Assembly: GCA_034401795.1 (NCBI GenBank)
Contig: CM067370.1
Coordinates: 105,379,387 to 105,443,386, forward strand
DNA length: 64,000 bases
Direction: 5' to 3'
Origin: Chaetoderma sp. LZ-2023a
Taxonomy: Eukaryota > Mollusca > Caudofoveata > Chaetodermatida > Chaetodermatidae
Positions 60,401-63,560 of this stretch are shown here, piece by piece (position 1 is the first letter of the stretch; each line of letters begins with the position of its first letter). The translations under genes were made by a program, and so were the position numbers. The notes beneath the pieces were generated by a model. The model saw only the letters and a list, made by a program, of their open reading frames with translations, was not told where the DNA came from and did no database searches.

Positions 60401-62778
60401 ATACTGTTAGGAAGCGGCATGATGATACTCAGGTCAAAGGTCACTGTCACTGACCTAGATACAAAACTTTTTTTAATGTTAAGTTTTTGCGTTAACAAAA
60501 CTTCTTGGCTTATCTTTCAGGATTGGTTAATTCTATTGGAAGTAAACTTGGATACATTGTATGCTGACACGGAAGTCACAACGTCAAAAGGTCATTCTGC
60601 CCTCTACAAAACTTTATTTTTCAATGTTAAGTTTTTAGGCTTAGCAAATCTTATCATGTTATATTTCGGGATTGCTTAATCCTAATGGAACACAACTTGG
60701 GTACATGGTTCCTTATGCCAAGATGATACAGCATGGTGACATCGAGGTCACCAGGTCAAAGGTCAAGGCCATTCTAATATTACTATTTGACCTCTGCTTT
60801 TTCAACCTTGTTTATCCATTCGGCAAATCATTTATATTTCAGGATTGGTTAATCCTATTGGAACTAAACTTGAACACATGGTTACCTATAATGTTAGGAA
60901 GCAGCATGATAACATGGCGGTCACAAGGTCAATGCCACTGACAAACAGGAGACAGGCGAGACATTTAATTCCGCTGAATTCTTGTCTGGAAATTGATAGT
61001 CAGGGAGTTTAGGGATCGATCGATCCCAAATTAGGTGAAGCGTGGATAGATCTTAACTAGGGATTGGCGGGGCATAGCTAAAACTGGAAATGTCCATTGT
61101 TATAATGCTTCTGACTTCCAGGTAAACACTTTGAATGAACAAGAATGGGAGAAATTACAGCAGGCGCATGTGCTAGCTAATGTTCAGCAAGCGTTTGACA
61201 CGAGTGACACGGAAGGAACGGATGATAATGATTCAATATTTGGTGCTGTGGATTTGTTATCACCGGCCGGCCACACTGACGCTCAAACACTAGCTTTCAT
61301 GCTTCAAGAGCAACTAGATGCCATTAATAATGAAATTAGGTAAGTACCTGATAGATGCGATATACAAGCCGTGTATCTTTCCTTTTTAGGCTTGCCTCTG
61401 CGAAGAGAAAAAGCTTGTTGTGTCAAAAATGTCTGCCATTTCTGAGGTATCATCTTCAGTTAAACTTTCTTAGGTCCGTCACAAAGTGTCACAAAACTAT
61501 TCTAATCTCCATGTCTCTTTCTGTCTCTGCGTCTGCCTGCCTGCCTGCCTGCCTCTGTCTTCACACAATAACTTGTGGTCTACTTGGATGGATATTAAAA
61601 AAACTTACGTTTCAGGTTGCCGTTGCGGTCTTTTAGAAGCCTCATGATTTTGTGCTCAAAGGTCAAGTGCATCAAAAATTGTGGGTGTGTGAGACTAGAA
61701 ACTTTCTGAATTTTTGTTTGACTATAGAGTTCCTCAATAATTTGATAACTGATACTCATTAGTACTACTGATTTTTTCCTATGGCACATCCCTTAAAAAA
61801 CCAGCAGCGCTTGTCGCGAGTATTGTGGATCCTACTGTTCGGTTCTGCATTCCGATCAGGTTAACATTTCTATTTATTCCCCCCCCCCCCCCCCACCCAC
61901 CCGGTTTGAAAAAAGCGATGGTGGTGGAGGTGGATTATGCTTTCGCTTCTGTCCATCCGTGCATGTGGTTTCTGCTCAATAACTTCACTTATAAGGGATG
62001 GAATCAATTCAAATTTGGTATCTGAACTGATGACATGATCTCGGTGCAGATTTTGTATCCGCGCAAAACGTCCCATTTCACCGTAATTATCGCGCTTAGA
62101 ATTGGCATTTGATTTCTGTTCAATAACTTCACTTATAATGGATGGATTCATTTCAAATTTTTTATGTCAACTGATGCCATGCCCTCATTAGAGATTGCGT
62201 ATCAGCGGAATGCGTCTAGAATCACCATAGTTATCTCCCTTGAAATACTTAATATTTGTCAGAAATGTCGGTGTTTGATATTCGCGCAATAACTTCACTC
62301 ATAATGGATCTATTACTACCATCGCTTTTCCTACCCACCTGACTTTATTTGTTTGTTTATTTACCTGCCAGTACAATCTATCTGTCAAACAGGGTTTCGT
62401 GAATGGCTGCTGTTTGCGGGGTGAGAAGGGTGCGTGTGTGTGTGTGCGTGCGTGTGTGTGTGTAATCATGTGATATACGTCATCTAAATAGGGCATATAG
62501 TTGTATATTATATGAGTGTACATTAGCATGTATGTGTTTTTTAACATTTTATCAGCGTTGTTTATCATCTTCACTTCAGGTTAATACAAGAAGAGAAGGA
62601 GAGTACAGAACAGCGAGCCGAGGAACTTGAATCCCGGGTAGGCAGTGGAAGTCTAGATGCTATAGCTGGGCGGTGGCGACACACTTATGAGCGCCCTAGT
62701 TCCCCGCCCCTTAGTGGGCGTTCCACCCCCACTCCCCGCGCACTTCAGTCACGTGATTATCTACAAAAATATCATACA
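23785..62778 (+). CDS. Liprin-alpha: Liprin-alpha, partial gene: eight internal exons
   Basis: Joined exons A-H (23785-23931, 26764-26898, 32627-32710, 51892-52086, 55569-55645, 59062-59143, 61122-61339, 62580-62778) give 1137 nt, 379 codons with no stop. Liprin-alpha is a cytoplasmic scaffold of presynaptic active zones. Its N-terminal coiled coil oligomerises and binds active-zone proteins (RIM, ELKS, GIT, KIF1A), and its C-terminal SAM domains bind LAR-type receptor phosphatases. Present here are the conserved coiled-coil blocks ([65 protein letters not shown]) and the central [14 protein letters not shown] and [16 protein letters not shown] blocks. The N-terminus lies before exon A and the three SAM domains after exon H; neither is visible. 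Introns are 2832, 5728, 19181, 3482, 3416, 1978 and 1240 bases and full of mobile elements. Confidence 0.95.
23932..26763 (+). other. Intron A-B: simple repeats, FB-B hairpin, AGCTCACCTG-type repeat
   Basis: (CTGT)n / (TGTC)n simple repeat at 24835-24935 (the short frames on it are artefacts). FB-B hairpins at 25835-25905 (weak) and 26065-26165 (TTGAATATGTTGGCCTTTAA-type ends). At 26172 TTAGCTCACCTGGTCATCTGTCCGTCCGTC starts a molluscan-style repeat with two TTTTGATTGGTCAA...GCCAGCCATCT units (to about 26630). The rest is unassigned. Confidence 0.6.
26764..26898 (+). CDS. Liprin-alpha: Liprin-alpha exon B
   Basis: Acceptor TTGACAG ends at 26763; 135 nt, 45 codons, phase 0. It encodes [20 protein letters not shown] and continues through [20 protein letters not shown] to NQ. 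The vertebrate counterpart [22 protein letters not shown] aligns without gaps. The donor chosen is GTGACC at 26899, because joining NQ to AEERHG of exon C reproduces the family sequence (AALSK-AEERHG). A second, stronger-looking donor GTAAAG lies 12 bases further on (26911) and would add VTST in frame, so two isoforms are possible. Confidence 0.93.
26899..27410 (+). other. Intron B-C, first part: nothing recognised
   Basis: AT-rich intronic sequence without recognisable repeats or exons. Confidence 0.5.
27411..27622 (-). repeat. FB-A foldback element, B end left
   Basis: TTAACCCTCAAATTCATTACAG, core with loop near 27512 (GTTCAGTTATCGAGCC, left half diverged), A-type right arm (AGACCACTGCAGAAGTTG) ending ACAGGGTTAA; TTAA at both ends. 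Confidence 0.82.
27623..31234 (+). other. Intron B-C, middle: no gene; weak repeats
   Basis: FB-B halves at 27880-27965 and 28180-28250. Two diverged units with GATAACTCTG(C/T)TA.C.TTTGT and a GGACTAGGTCTGAGG / GGACGAGCTCTGAGG block at about 29040-29345. A C-run with an antisense unit of the 44 kb repeat family at 30540-30735. No frame in this 3.6 kb resembles a liprin exon or another known protein. Confidence 0.5.
31235..31350. repeat. FB-A core, strongly decayed
   Basis: GAGTATTTTTGAAAACTTACCATT... and ...TTTCAGTGGTAAGTCTTTTAAAATATTGTCTTTGCC keep the FB-A core order with many changes. The outer arms are not recognisable. Confidence 0.5.
31512..31690. repeat. FB-B hairpin element
   Basis: TTTAACCCTTTCATCCAGAA at the left, then TGTTGAATATTTTTAAAG..., hairpin TCTGTTGCTGCCTTAAGCAGTAGCAG and ...GCCAAATTACTTTCAAAATATTTTGCGG. 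Its left end matches the copy at 49670. Confidence 0.75.
32047..32230. repeat. FB-B hairpin element
   Basis: Hairpin ATTCTGTTAAATATTTTGAAAC...ACTGGGAGCTG-TTAGG-CTCCAGTCAAATTAGTTTC, outer ends TTTGACCCTTACATG and GCAAGGGTTAAATGGTTAA. The loop is shortened compared with other copies. Confidence 0.8.
32303..32537 (-). repeat. FB-A foldback element, B end left, next to exon C
   Basis: TTAACCCTTTAGCCCTCAAATTTG, core with a diverged left half and loop near 32412 (TCAAATATCGAGCC), A-type right arm (CACTGCAAAAGCCATTTTTGG) ending TTAAAGGGTTAA at 32537, 89 bases before exon C. Confidence 0.85.
32627..32710 (+). CDS. Liprin-alpha: Liprin-alpha exon C
   Basis: Acceptor TATATTTAG ends at 32626, donor GTAAGA starts at 32711; 84 nt, 28 codons, phase 0. 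It encodes [20 protein letters not shown] followed by DKDSELQR. Vertebrate liprins read [28 protein letters not shown] at this point, so length and register agree exactly. Coiled-coil heptads continue. It sits between an FB-A hairpin (ends 32537) and a mariner fragment (from about 32820). Confidence 0.95.
32820..33415 (-). pseudogene. Mariner-type transposase fragment, broken
   Basis: Read on the minus strand from 33415: [28 protein letters not shown] (first catalytic Asp in the family motif), [22 protein letters not shown], then frame changes; QENAPIH near 32990 where the family has HDNAP(x)H (second catalytic Asp changed to Glu); [15 protein letters not shown] near 32900; then, one frame on, [17 protein letters not shown] (third Asp). 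Tc1/mariner transposases cut and paste DNA at TA sites using these three acids. The N-terminal DNA-binding half is missing; the fragment stops at a (TC)n run at 33421. No inverted terminal repeats were seen. It lies inside the intron C-D of liprin-alpha, antisense to it. Confidence 0.82.
33421..33491. repeat. (CT)n microsatellite
   Basis: About 34 CT units with single interruptions, directly beside the truncated 5' side of the mariner fragment. Confidence 0.95.
33492..34019. other. No gene or repeat recognised
   Basis: AT-rich intronic sequence. Confidence 0.5.
34020..34170 (+). repeat. FB-A fragment, B end right
   Basis: GACACTGGAATGACTCGATAACTGAACCAATCATTCAAG, CCTGCAAATGGCATTAACTAAG, then B-type arm ATATTCTTGACCAATCTTGAACAGTAAA. 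The left half of the core is lost. Confidence 0.65.
34495..34800. repeat. Units of the AAATTTGGTTGAATTCC repeat family
   Basis: Two units: CAAATGTAAATGTGCTCATGCACTCC...ACCAAATTTGGTTGAATTTC and CAAATTTAAATGTGCTCATACATTCC...GCCAAATTTGGTTGGATTCC, each followed by GCTTTCGGAGGAG / GCTTCGGATGAGG. Same family as 44.2-45.4 kb. Confidence 0.7.
34801..35640. other. No gene; FB-B hairpins at 35180-35260 and 35405-35475
   Basis: GATTGGAAGCTGTTGCTGCTTAAGGCAGCAACA is a clean inner FB-B hairpin (35191-35230) and CTGGAAGCTGTTGCAGGC... (35409) a second. At 34955-35075 lies the partner of the dispersed repeat at 22265. Confidence 0.55.
35641..35927 (+). repeat. DIRS left inverted terminal repeat
   Basis: Blocks in order: AAAACATCCATTACCGTTC, AATCACTACTTGCTAAATC, CTAATTATC-type stretch, CTCCTCCCCATGC, ATATGGACCCTCAACCAGG, TGACGCCTGTCACTAAGCG, GGAGCCCAAATAGGAAACAG. 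Each has its reverse complement at 42912-43200. Confidence 0.9.
36380..36724 (+). CDS. DIRS gag-like ORF1, Cys-rich N-terminal part
   Basis: The frame runs 36380-36724 and ends in TGA. It carries a Cys-rich stretch: Cys of [37 protein letters not shown]1 (gag-like) proteins often begin with a comparable Cys/His cluster, probably a zinc-binding knuckle, and a Trp directly after the last Cys. The rest shows nothing recognisable. The start ATG is uncertain; the cluster begins about 20 codons in. The frame is cut short by the TGA where the family usually continues, so the gag is probably broken here. Position, between the left repeat and the RT, supports the gag assignment. Confidence 0.5.
   Translation: MLFCNLFSFLKVLKRPIIKCTSSICKRVHSVEYGGHVCLKCTTCTPTPMCGLCIGWSVFVSKFSLRIIHPSSTALWLFFPCPVAVKHKAVSFVKLMYLIHQQWRGERGCFFGEF
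36728..37238 (+). repeat. Direct duplication of about 230 bp in the DIRS leader
   Basis: AATAAGCTCTTC(T/C)GA(T/C)TTCCGC starts a unit at about 36728 and again at 37011. Both run through GTGGATGAATA, GGTGATCTCGAGCAGGTCACC, AGTCTTGAGGATG, AAGCCCCCGTCTTT and TATATGCCAATGT. The units differ by about 10 percent. A third partial copy of the unit start lies at 37553-37592, after a stretch rich in TTCCG(T/G)TTCCGGTT words (37290-37530). Confidence 0.85.
37660..39460 (+). pseudogene. DIRS gag-like region, Ser-rich, broken
   Basis: Open stretches in changing frames encode Ser/Pro-rich protein (for example [16 protein letters not shown], 38099-38308) and, near 39143-39460, a stretch with [17 protein letters not shown] and a Gly/Arg end (IGRGGGSF). 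DIRS ORF1 products are poorly conserved Ser-rich proteins with basic ends, which fits. Many stops and a 28-base C-rich run (39163-39190) break the frame; a foreign-looking block at 38500-38705 interrupts it. Assignment rests on composition and on position between leader and RT. Confidence 0.5.
38500..38705 (+). repeat. Inserted block inside DIRS gag with a SINE-like conserved word
   Basis: This block differs from the CT-rich gag sequence on both sides. It contains CCTTTAGTCGCCTCTTACGA followed by CACGCAGAGGATAC, GTGTATTCTA and CCTACAGGG, a word order I associate with a widespread metazoan repeat. No clear A/B boxes are seen, so the class is uncertain. Confidence 0.35.
39600..40632 (+). pseudogene. 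DIRS reverse transcriptase, broken
   Basis: The RT copies the element's RNA into DNA. Visible: [15 protein letters not shown] (about 39707, typical pre-RT block), [15 protein letters not shown] (39950), the first catalytic block as [18 protein letters not shown] with Asp (about 40000), [13 protein letters not shown] (40111), the catalytic [11 protein letters not shown] (40198), [15 protein letters not shown] and [13 protein letters not shown] (40290-40375). The block that normally lies between the pre-RT region and METISQI (VPKKDGG-type) is missing near 39940, an internal deletion. Frames change several times between 39690 and 40081; from 40072 to 40632 one frame stays open. Confidence 0.85.
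40640..41460 (+). pseudogene. DIRS RNase H and connected C-terminal domain, one internal stop
   Basis: RNase H removes the RNA template after copying. [15 protein letters not shown] (40690, first catalytic Asp), [14 protein letters not shown] (40780, Glu), [11 protein letters not shown] (40868, Asp) and [17 protein letters not shown] (40987-41040) are in one frame from 40654. The TAG at 40960-40962 stands where the family has Trp (LLL-W-CRKNQ); the frame then continues to 41349 through [34 protein letters not shown] and IAPFWPKK. A frame change near 41340 leads into WFVDLL and then [15 protein letters not shown]. One point stop in a long frame suggests moderate age. Confidence 0.88.
41470..42480 (+). 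pseudogene. DIRS tyrosine recombinase, broken
   Basis: Tyrosine recombinases join the circular DIRS DNA to the target through a catalytic Tyr helped by Arg-His-Arg. The N-terminal core-binding part is seen as [20 protein letters not shown] (41530-41590) and FYSPSIRLF...[11 protein letters not shown] (41620-41690). [11 protein letters not shown] is at 41805; [10 protein letters not shown] (about 41885) holds the first catalytic Arg. [14 protein letters not shown] (42270) holds the second Arg, but the His of HxxR reads Leu. [15 protein letters not shown] (42336) precedes the Tyr of FYLKDLSA, which is in another frame. Several stops lie between 41680 and 42240, so the enzyme is dead. Confidence 0.85.
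42702..42843 (+). repeat. DIRS internal complementary region
   Basis: The first part (42704-42760) is the reverse complement of the left outer end: GTGATTGAACGGTAATGGAT pairs with the left-repeat start at 35664-35684. The second part (42785-42843) is the reverse complement of the right outer end: GGGTTGGTCTGTTGTTTTAT pairs with the element's last 20 bases. The two are joined by a C-run. This is the fold-back guide that restores both ends during DIRS replication. Confidence 0.9.
42912..43210 (+). repeat. DIRS right inverted terminal repeat
   Basis: GAAAAGTGAATCTGTTTCC, GACAGGCGTCACTATGGAG, GGTTGAGGGTCCATATTAA, GATTTAGCAAGTAGTGATTG and the unpaired outer tail GTTAATAAAACAACAGACC. The outer tail is absent from the left repeat but is matched by the internal complementary region. 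Confidence 0.9.
43211..44215. other. No gene seen; (AT)n at 43231-43249
   Basis: More GC-balanced than the surrounding intron, with repeated GCATGCG / CGCATGC words at 43420, 43850 and 44005. No convincing frame or repeat. Confidence 0.5.
44216..45470. repeat. Satellite-like array, nine units, CCAAATTTGGTTGAATTCC family
   Basis: Anchor word near 44281, 44439, 44541, 44693, 44756, 44909, 45059, 45209 and 45367; most spacings are 149-158 bases, with two shortened units. Each unit has AAATGTAAATGTGC(A/T)CA, CACTCC, TATGGGTAAC, the anchor, GCTTTCGGAGGAGTTGCATT and a C-rich TTTTGACCCC stretch. Related single units are at 10 kb, 30.6 kb and 34.5 kb. Confidence 0.85.
45510..45744 (+). repeat. FB-A foldback element, A end left; best reference copy
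   Basis: TTAACCCTTTAATGGTCAAGCCGG, CTCTGCAGTGGTC, core with loop near 45627 (CTCGATAACCGAGCC), B-type right arm (AATATTTTGATTTTCCTGACC) and CATTAAAGGGTTAA. TTAA at both ends. Confidence 0.92.
45893..45937 (+). repeat. FB-A fragment, A end
   Basis: TAATGGTCAAGCCGGCAAAA followed by AATGGCTTCCGTAATGG; nothing of the core follows. Confidence 0.65.
45938..46719. other. No gene; diverged units of a GGTGAC-type repeat
   Basis: Blocks such as AAAGGT(G/C)A..GGTGAC, TGTGTTTC(C/T)AGAT(G/A)A and GTTC(A/T)ATTA recur near 46160-46220 and 46300-46360, resembling molluscan tandem repeats. No coding frame. Confidence 0.45.
46720..49440. repeat. Long array of diverged molluscan-style repeats
   Basis: Two starts: TTTTAGCTCGACTTTATGAA (46719) with CTTGGGCACATGC / ATGACAC(A/G)GCATCACAC units, and TTTTAGCTCACCTGGCCATT (47586) with CTGTCCGTCCATCCGTC. 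After these come many units with ACCGCTTGG or AACCACTGGGCCGATTT, TTTGGCAGGAACAATCC, AAGTTTGTTCAA, CGGCCAATTTGGCC and GGCCATCTTGGATTTT. A larger repeat of about 620-690 bases is seen at 47683, 48374 and 48992. The frames inside come from the repeat and are not real genes. Confidence 0.75.
49670..49865. repeat. FB-B hairpin element, complete, TTAA-flanked
   Basis: TTAACCCTTTCACAGTCAAAT at the left and GGTGAACGGGTTAA at the right. Inside, TGTTGAATATTTAGAAATTA pairs with TAATTTCAGAATATTCAACA, and GACTGGAAGCTG with TGGCTTCCAGT. This is the clearest FB-B copy and shows that this family too has TTAA ends. Confidence 0.85.
49965..50190 (+). repeat. FB-A foldback element, A end left
   Basis: GAAGGTCAAGCTGGAAAAAAC, core with loop near 50072 (GGCTCGATAACCGAGC), B-type right arm (ATTTAAATTTTCTTGAC). 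Terminal TTAA words have mutated. Confidence 0.8.
50188..50400 (-). repeat. FB-A foldback element, B end left
   Basis: TAACCGTTGAATATGGTCAAG, core with loop near 50290 (TACTCGGTTAGTGAACC), A-type right arm (GACCACTGCAAAAGCAG). It starts where the previous copy ends, so the two are joined B end to B end. Confidence 0.78.
50683..50745 (-). repeat. FB-A fragment, B end
   Basis: TTTTAATCCTCGAATTTGGT followed by CAAGAAAATGTAAATTTTG, then unrelated sequence. Confidence 0.65.
50746..51677. other. No gene or repeat recognised; (GTC)n at 51567-51586
   Basis: Intronic sequence. The short frames around 50982-51199 overlap each other in different phases and show no recognisable features. Confidence 0.5.
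51678..51758. repeat. FB-B hairpin, 134 bases before exon D
   Basis: TTTTCAACATAATTGGTTTGGAAGAC pairs with GTCTTCCAATCCAATTATGTTCG, followed by AAATATTCAACAG. The inner arms are near-perfect inverted repeats. Confidence 0.75.
51892..52086 (+). CDS. Liprin-alpha: Liprin-alpha exon D
   Basis: Acceptor GTCTTGAATAG ends at 51891, donor GTATGT starts at 52087; 195 nt, 65 codons, phase 0. It encodes [40 protein letters not shown] and [20 protein letters not shown] followed by SQGEK. This is the most conserved coiled-coil block of the family: vertebrate REKMNEEHNKRLSDTVDKLL and SNERLQLHLKERMAALEDK align directly. Exon C ends ELQR and the family continues ELQR-ARQREKMNEEHN, so no exon is missing in the 19.2 kb intron before it. 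Confidence 0.97.
52087..53224 (+). other. Intron D-E, first part: G-run and GATTGGTCAA repeats
   Basis: A G-run at 52178-52189. From 52302 (GCCATGGTGGCCATCCATCCGTCCGTCC) to about 52940, four units with CTACT(C/T)(C/T)T..TTAGCT, TTTCAACCAA(A/T)TTTGGCT, GGTAGGTTCTAGA and AATTTTGATTGGTCAA at spacings near 150 bases, the same family as 26.2 and 47.2 kb. Confidence 0.6.
53225..53575. mobile_element. FB-E foldback element, 351 bp
   Basis: AAAGGTGCATATTCAC at 53225 is matched by GTGAATATGCACCTTT ending 53575. Further pairs: AAATTGTTGAAATTATCTAC with ATATAATTTTAACAATTTT, GAGGCTTAAATTGTGT with ACACAATTTCAAGCCTC, GATGATTTCATT with AATGAAATCATC, ATTAGAGAGTC-GTGCC-TCTAAT at the centre. Non-coding hairpin transposon; TTATT borders both sides. 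Confidence 0.82.
53872..54096 (-). repeat. FB-A foldback element, near-perfect core
   Basis: CTAACCCTTTAACCAGTAAATTTG, core GTCCATTTGCAGCCCAAGAG to GTCTGCAAATGGAC with loop near 53971 (GACTGGCTCGGTTATCGAG), A-type right arm (AGACCACTGCGGAAGCC) ending GTTAAAGGGTTAA. Confidence 0.9.
54097..54361. other. No gene; two weak units of the 44 kb repeat family
   Basis: GACTTACTCATATGATTGCGA and GAGATACCCATATGATTGCGG are diverged units with AATTTGGT / CAACCAAATTG words. Confidence 0.45.
54365..55062. mobile_element. Non-autonomous PIF/Harbinger-type element, 698 bp
   Basis: Left end GGCCCGCTTTCCATGTAAGC, right end GCTCATATGGAAAGTGGGCC, imperfect inverted repeats, flanked by TAA at 54362-54364 and 55063-55065. 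PIF/Harbinger transposons duplicate TWA/TAA-type 3-bp targets and often begin GGCC/GGGCC. Inside, TTTCTGCCAGCAGAAAA and TTTCTGAGAGCAGAAAA with GCATTTAGATAGAACCATTT are repeated twice. No transposase frame; the frame of about 79 codons at 54864-55103 crosses the right end. Confidence 0.68.
55236..55465 (-). repeat. FB-A foldback element, perfect core, next to exon E
   Basis: TTAACCCTTTAACTCTCGAATTTG, core GTCCATTTGCAGACCAAGAG ... CTTGGTCTGCAAATGGAC with loop near 55350 (GCTCGCTTATCGAGC), A-type right arm ending AAAAGGGTTAA. It ends 103 bases before exon E. Confidence 0.93.
55569..55645 (+). CDS. Liprin-alpha: Liprin-alpha exon E
   Basis: Acceptor CCTTTTTCAG ends at 55568, donor GTTAGT starts at 55646; 77 nt, 25 codons plus two bases (AG) completed to Arg by the first base of exon F. 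It encodes [20 protein letters not shown] and VESQF(R). The family is variable here (between the LEDK block and the linker), so support comes from the open frame, heptad pattern, phase match and splice sites rather than identity. (GA)n and an FB-A hairpin precede it within 110 bases. Confidence 0.82.
55646..56381 (+). other. Intron E-F, first part: FB-B hairpins
   Basis: FB-B type hairpins at 55735-55806 (TTTTGAAAGCAATTTATC...TTTCAGTCAAATTGTTTTGAAA) and 56205-56290 (TTTTTAATGCAATTTGACTTTCAGTC...GTTTTCAAAATATTTAGCAG). Nothing else recognised. Confidence 0.6.
56382..56624 (+). repeat. FB-A foldback element, A end left
   Basis: TTAACCCTTTAATGGCTAAGCG, CTGCAGTGTTC, core with loop near 56500 (GGCTTGATAACAGCC), diverged B-type right arm (ACAATTTAGTCTCATGGCC) to TTAA 56621-56624. 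Confidence 0.83.
56621..56806 (-). repeat. FB-A foldback element, B end left, core half deleted
   Basis: TTAACCCTTTAACCATAAAAT, B-type arm, GTCCATTTGCAGACCAAG, then the inner hairpin is lost and the right half resumes at GTGGTAAGC; A-type right arm ending CTGGGTTAA. It shares the TTAA at 56621-56624 with the previous copy. Confidence 0.85.
56807..57354. other. No gene recognised
   Basis: A short frame at 56822-57016 has no recognisable domain and no splice context fitting liprin-alpha. Confidence 0.45.
57355..57640. repeat. FB-B hairpin within an FB-C half element
   Basis: TTGAACCCTGAATTCCCAGAA at the left, then hairpin CTGTTGACTATTTTGATACTAA...GGGAGCTGTTGCTGTAGGCAGCAACAGCTCCC...AACTAGTTTCAAAATATT, followed by the FB-C blocks ACAATTCGTACACTTG, TCAGCTAACATGTGATG and TGAGTGACAGATCC. 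Confidence 0.75.
57815..58990. repeat. Tandem array, about seven units of 140-180 bp
   Basis: Begins with TTAGTCTCCTCCTGGTAAAA, a G-run and CTGTCTGTCCGTCTGTCGCAG. Units (TTTCCGCAC-type start near 57899, 58057, 58219, 58398, 58538, 58696, 58849) contain TTCAAG(A/G)TATT, GAGAAGTTACAGA, AAGTTCGAGTTTCAG and GGAGTTATGCCCCCTTTCGA. Two unit types alternate in part: CATTGCTTTGTTATGAGAAG and CATCGCTTTAGTATAGGGAG. The same repeat starts again at 63560. Frames across it (about 150 codons) follow from the repeat. Confidence 0.85.
59062..59143 (+). CDS. Liprin-alpha: Liprin-alpha exon F
   Basis: Acceptor GATTATTGTAG ends at 59061, donor GTAATA starts at 59144; 82 nt: one base completing Arg, then 27 codons. 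It encodes (R)[20 protein letters not shown] followed by LLDDPAK. The RRAQRGR...DDPAK stretch matches RRPQKGR...RDEPSK of vertebrate liprins, just before the VNTLNEQEW block of exon G. The segment is basic and probably not coiled coil: the hinge between the coiled coil and the central conserved block. It lies about 70 bases after the tandem array at 57.8-59.0 kb. Confidence 0.9.
59423..59650 (-). repeat. FB-A foldback element, B end left
   Basis: TTAACCCTTTACAAGTAAAG, core with enlarged loop near 59542 (GGCTCGAGAGATAACCGAGCC), A-type right arm (ACAGAGGCCACTCTTGGCC) ending in a worn TTGTAAGGTGTT. Confidence 0.83.
59657..59888 (+). repeat. FB-A foldback element, A end left
   Basis: TTAACCCTTTAACACTCAAGTC, ACCGCTTCTGTAGAGGTC, core with loop near 59773 (GGCTTGATAATCGAGC), B-type right arm (TTTCTTGAACAAATTTAATGG) ending AATGGTTAA. 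It follows the previous copy by only a few bases, A end to A end. Confidence 0.86.
59998..61098. mobile_element. FB-C foldback element carrying an inserted repeat array
   Basis: Left terminus AATGGACCTTTCCAGTTTA (59998) and centre-type blocks CATATGATGTCATAATCA, then an FB-B right half (60190-60240). Right terminus GGATCGATCGATCCC (61014-61028), GGCGGGGCATAGCTAAAACT and GGAAATGTCCATT (61086-61098). The middle, about 60240-60960, is the tandem array listed next. The right end lies 23 bases before exon G. Confidence 0.68.
60240..60960. repeat. Tandem array, about four units of 155-175 bp
   Basis: Units start GTTAAGTTTTTGCGTT(T)AGCAAAAC (60315, 60478, 60631, and a weaker start near 60808) and contain TTTCAGGAT(T/A)GGTTAAT, AACTTG..TACAT, TGTTAGGAAGC(G/A)GCATGAT and AGGTCAAAGGTCA. 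Related to the repeat at 46.7 kb. Confidence 0.78.
61122..61339 (+). CDS. Liprin-alpha: Liprin-alpha exon G
   Basis: Acceptor TCTGACTTCCAG ends at 61121, donor GTAAGT starts at 61340; 218 nt, 72 codons plus two bases (AG) of Arg. It encodes [60 protein letters not shown] and [12 protein letters not shown](R). Vertebrate liprins have VQTLNEQDWERAQQASVLAN, DLLSPSG(H/Q)xDAxTLAMML and EQLDAINKEIR: near identity. It includes an acidic stretch (DTEGTDDND) and the start of the second short helix region. A likely branch point CTGAC lies at 61111-61115. Confidence 0.97.
61340..62579 (+). other. Intron G-H: simple repeats and a three-unit tandem repeat
   Basis: (CTGC)n at 61531-61555; C-run at 61879-61895; tandem units of about 155-180 bases marked by CAATAACTTCACT(T/C)ATAA(G/T)GGAT at 61978, 62131 and 62287; (GT)n at 62433-62462. 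No further exon is needed between G and H. Confidence 0.75.
62580..62778 (+). CDS. Liprin-alpha: Liprin-alpha exon H
   Basis: Acceptor CTTCACTTCAG ends at 62579, donor GTAAGT starts at 62779; 199 nt: one base completing Arg, then 66 codons, phase 0 at the end. It encodes [60 protein letters not shown] and LQKYHT. The first part matches LIQEEKE(N/S)[18 protein letters not shown] of vertebrates; SPPxSGRSTP is the conserved Ser/Pro linker before the region leading to the SAM domains. An internal GTAGGC at 62638 could act as a donor but would cut the conserved VGSGSLD block. Local GC content is well above the surrounding intron. Confidence 0.95.
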
Positions 62779-63560
62779 GTAAGTTATTGTGGATGACCGC
62801 GGCGCATCTCGGTGGTACCGGTAGCTTAGTTTTCCATCTCCAGACTGTTTTGCATGTCGTTGTAGTTACCCTTGACTTTCTCTCTAGGCTTGCTGCCTTG
62901 TTTAGTACAAGTTAACTTTCCTTTACCTAGACTGGCCTTTATTGTCTATGCCCTCTTATTCAGGAATTTGAAATTTTGTCCTGTTTTTGTTAACTTTTTT
63001 GCACACACTGTACTCAGAGGCTGGATATACTTCTCCTAAATGTTTTATTCATATATGACCCATTTAACTTGTTCTTGTTTACTATTGTGTGTCATGGCAC
63101 TATCAACTTCTTGGAAACTTAGACAATTTTAAAATGAGCTTACTATATGTTGTTTTATTAACATAAGAACTGCTGGCTAGAAAATCTGACATCTGTTTGT
63201 CATTAAGCATTCAAAATGTCATAAGCACTAATGTACTACGCTTTTTTCTGCCAATATTTCTCTTAATTTCCTTAAAACTTTATAAGGCCAAATTTGTATC
63301 CTTTTACTGAGGTGTTTGTGTTCTAATTTATCTTTTATATAAACAATCTTACCTCATCCGTATGGAAAGCAAGCCATATGAGGTACATTTTTAGCTCGTT
63401 TTTGCAAAGTAAAGAGTTTGTAAAATACATACCCGACGACATGCCAACGACAGCCAATCTTGGTTAAGTTTAGCTCTACTATGCCTAAAGTATCTTCAAA
63501 TACGGCCATTTTACTGCATCTTTATCAATATAATTATGCATTTATACTGTTCTTGCCTAG
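62779..63560 (+). other. Intron after exon H: nothing recognised
   Basis: AT-rich intron start. TTTTTAGCTCGTTTTTGCAAAG at 63390 resembles the start of the 46.7 kb repeat family. Confidence 0.5.
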
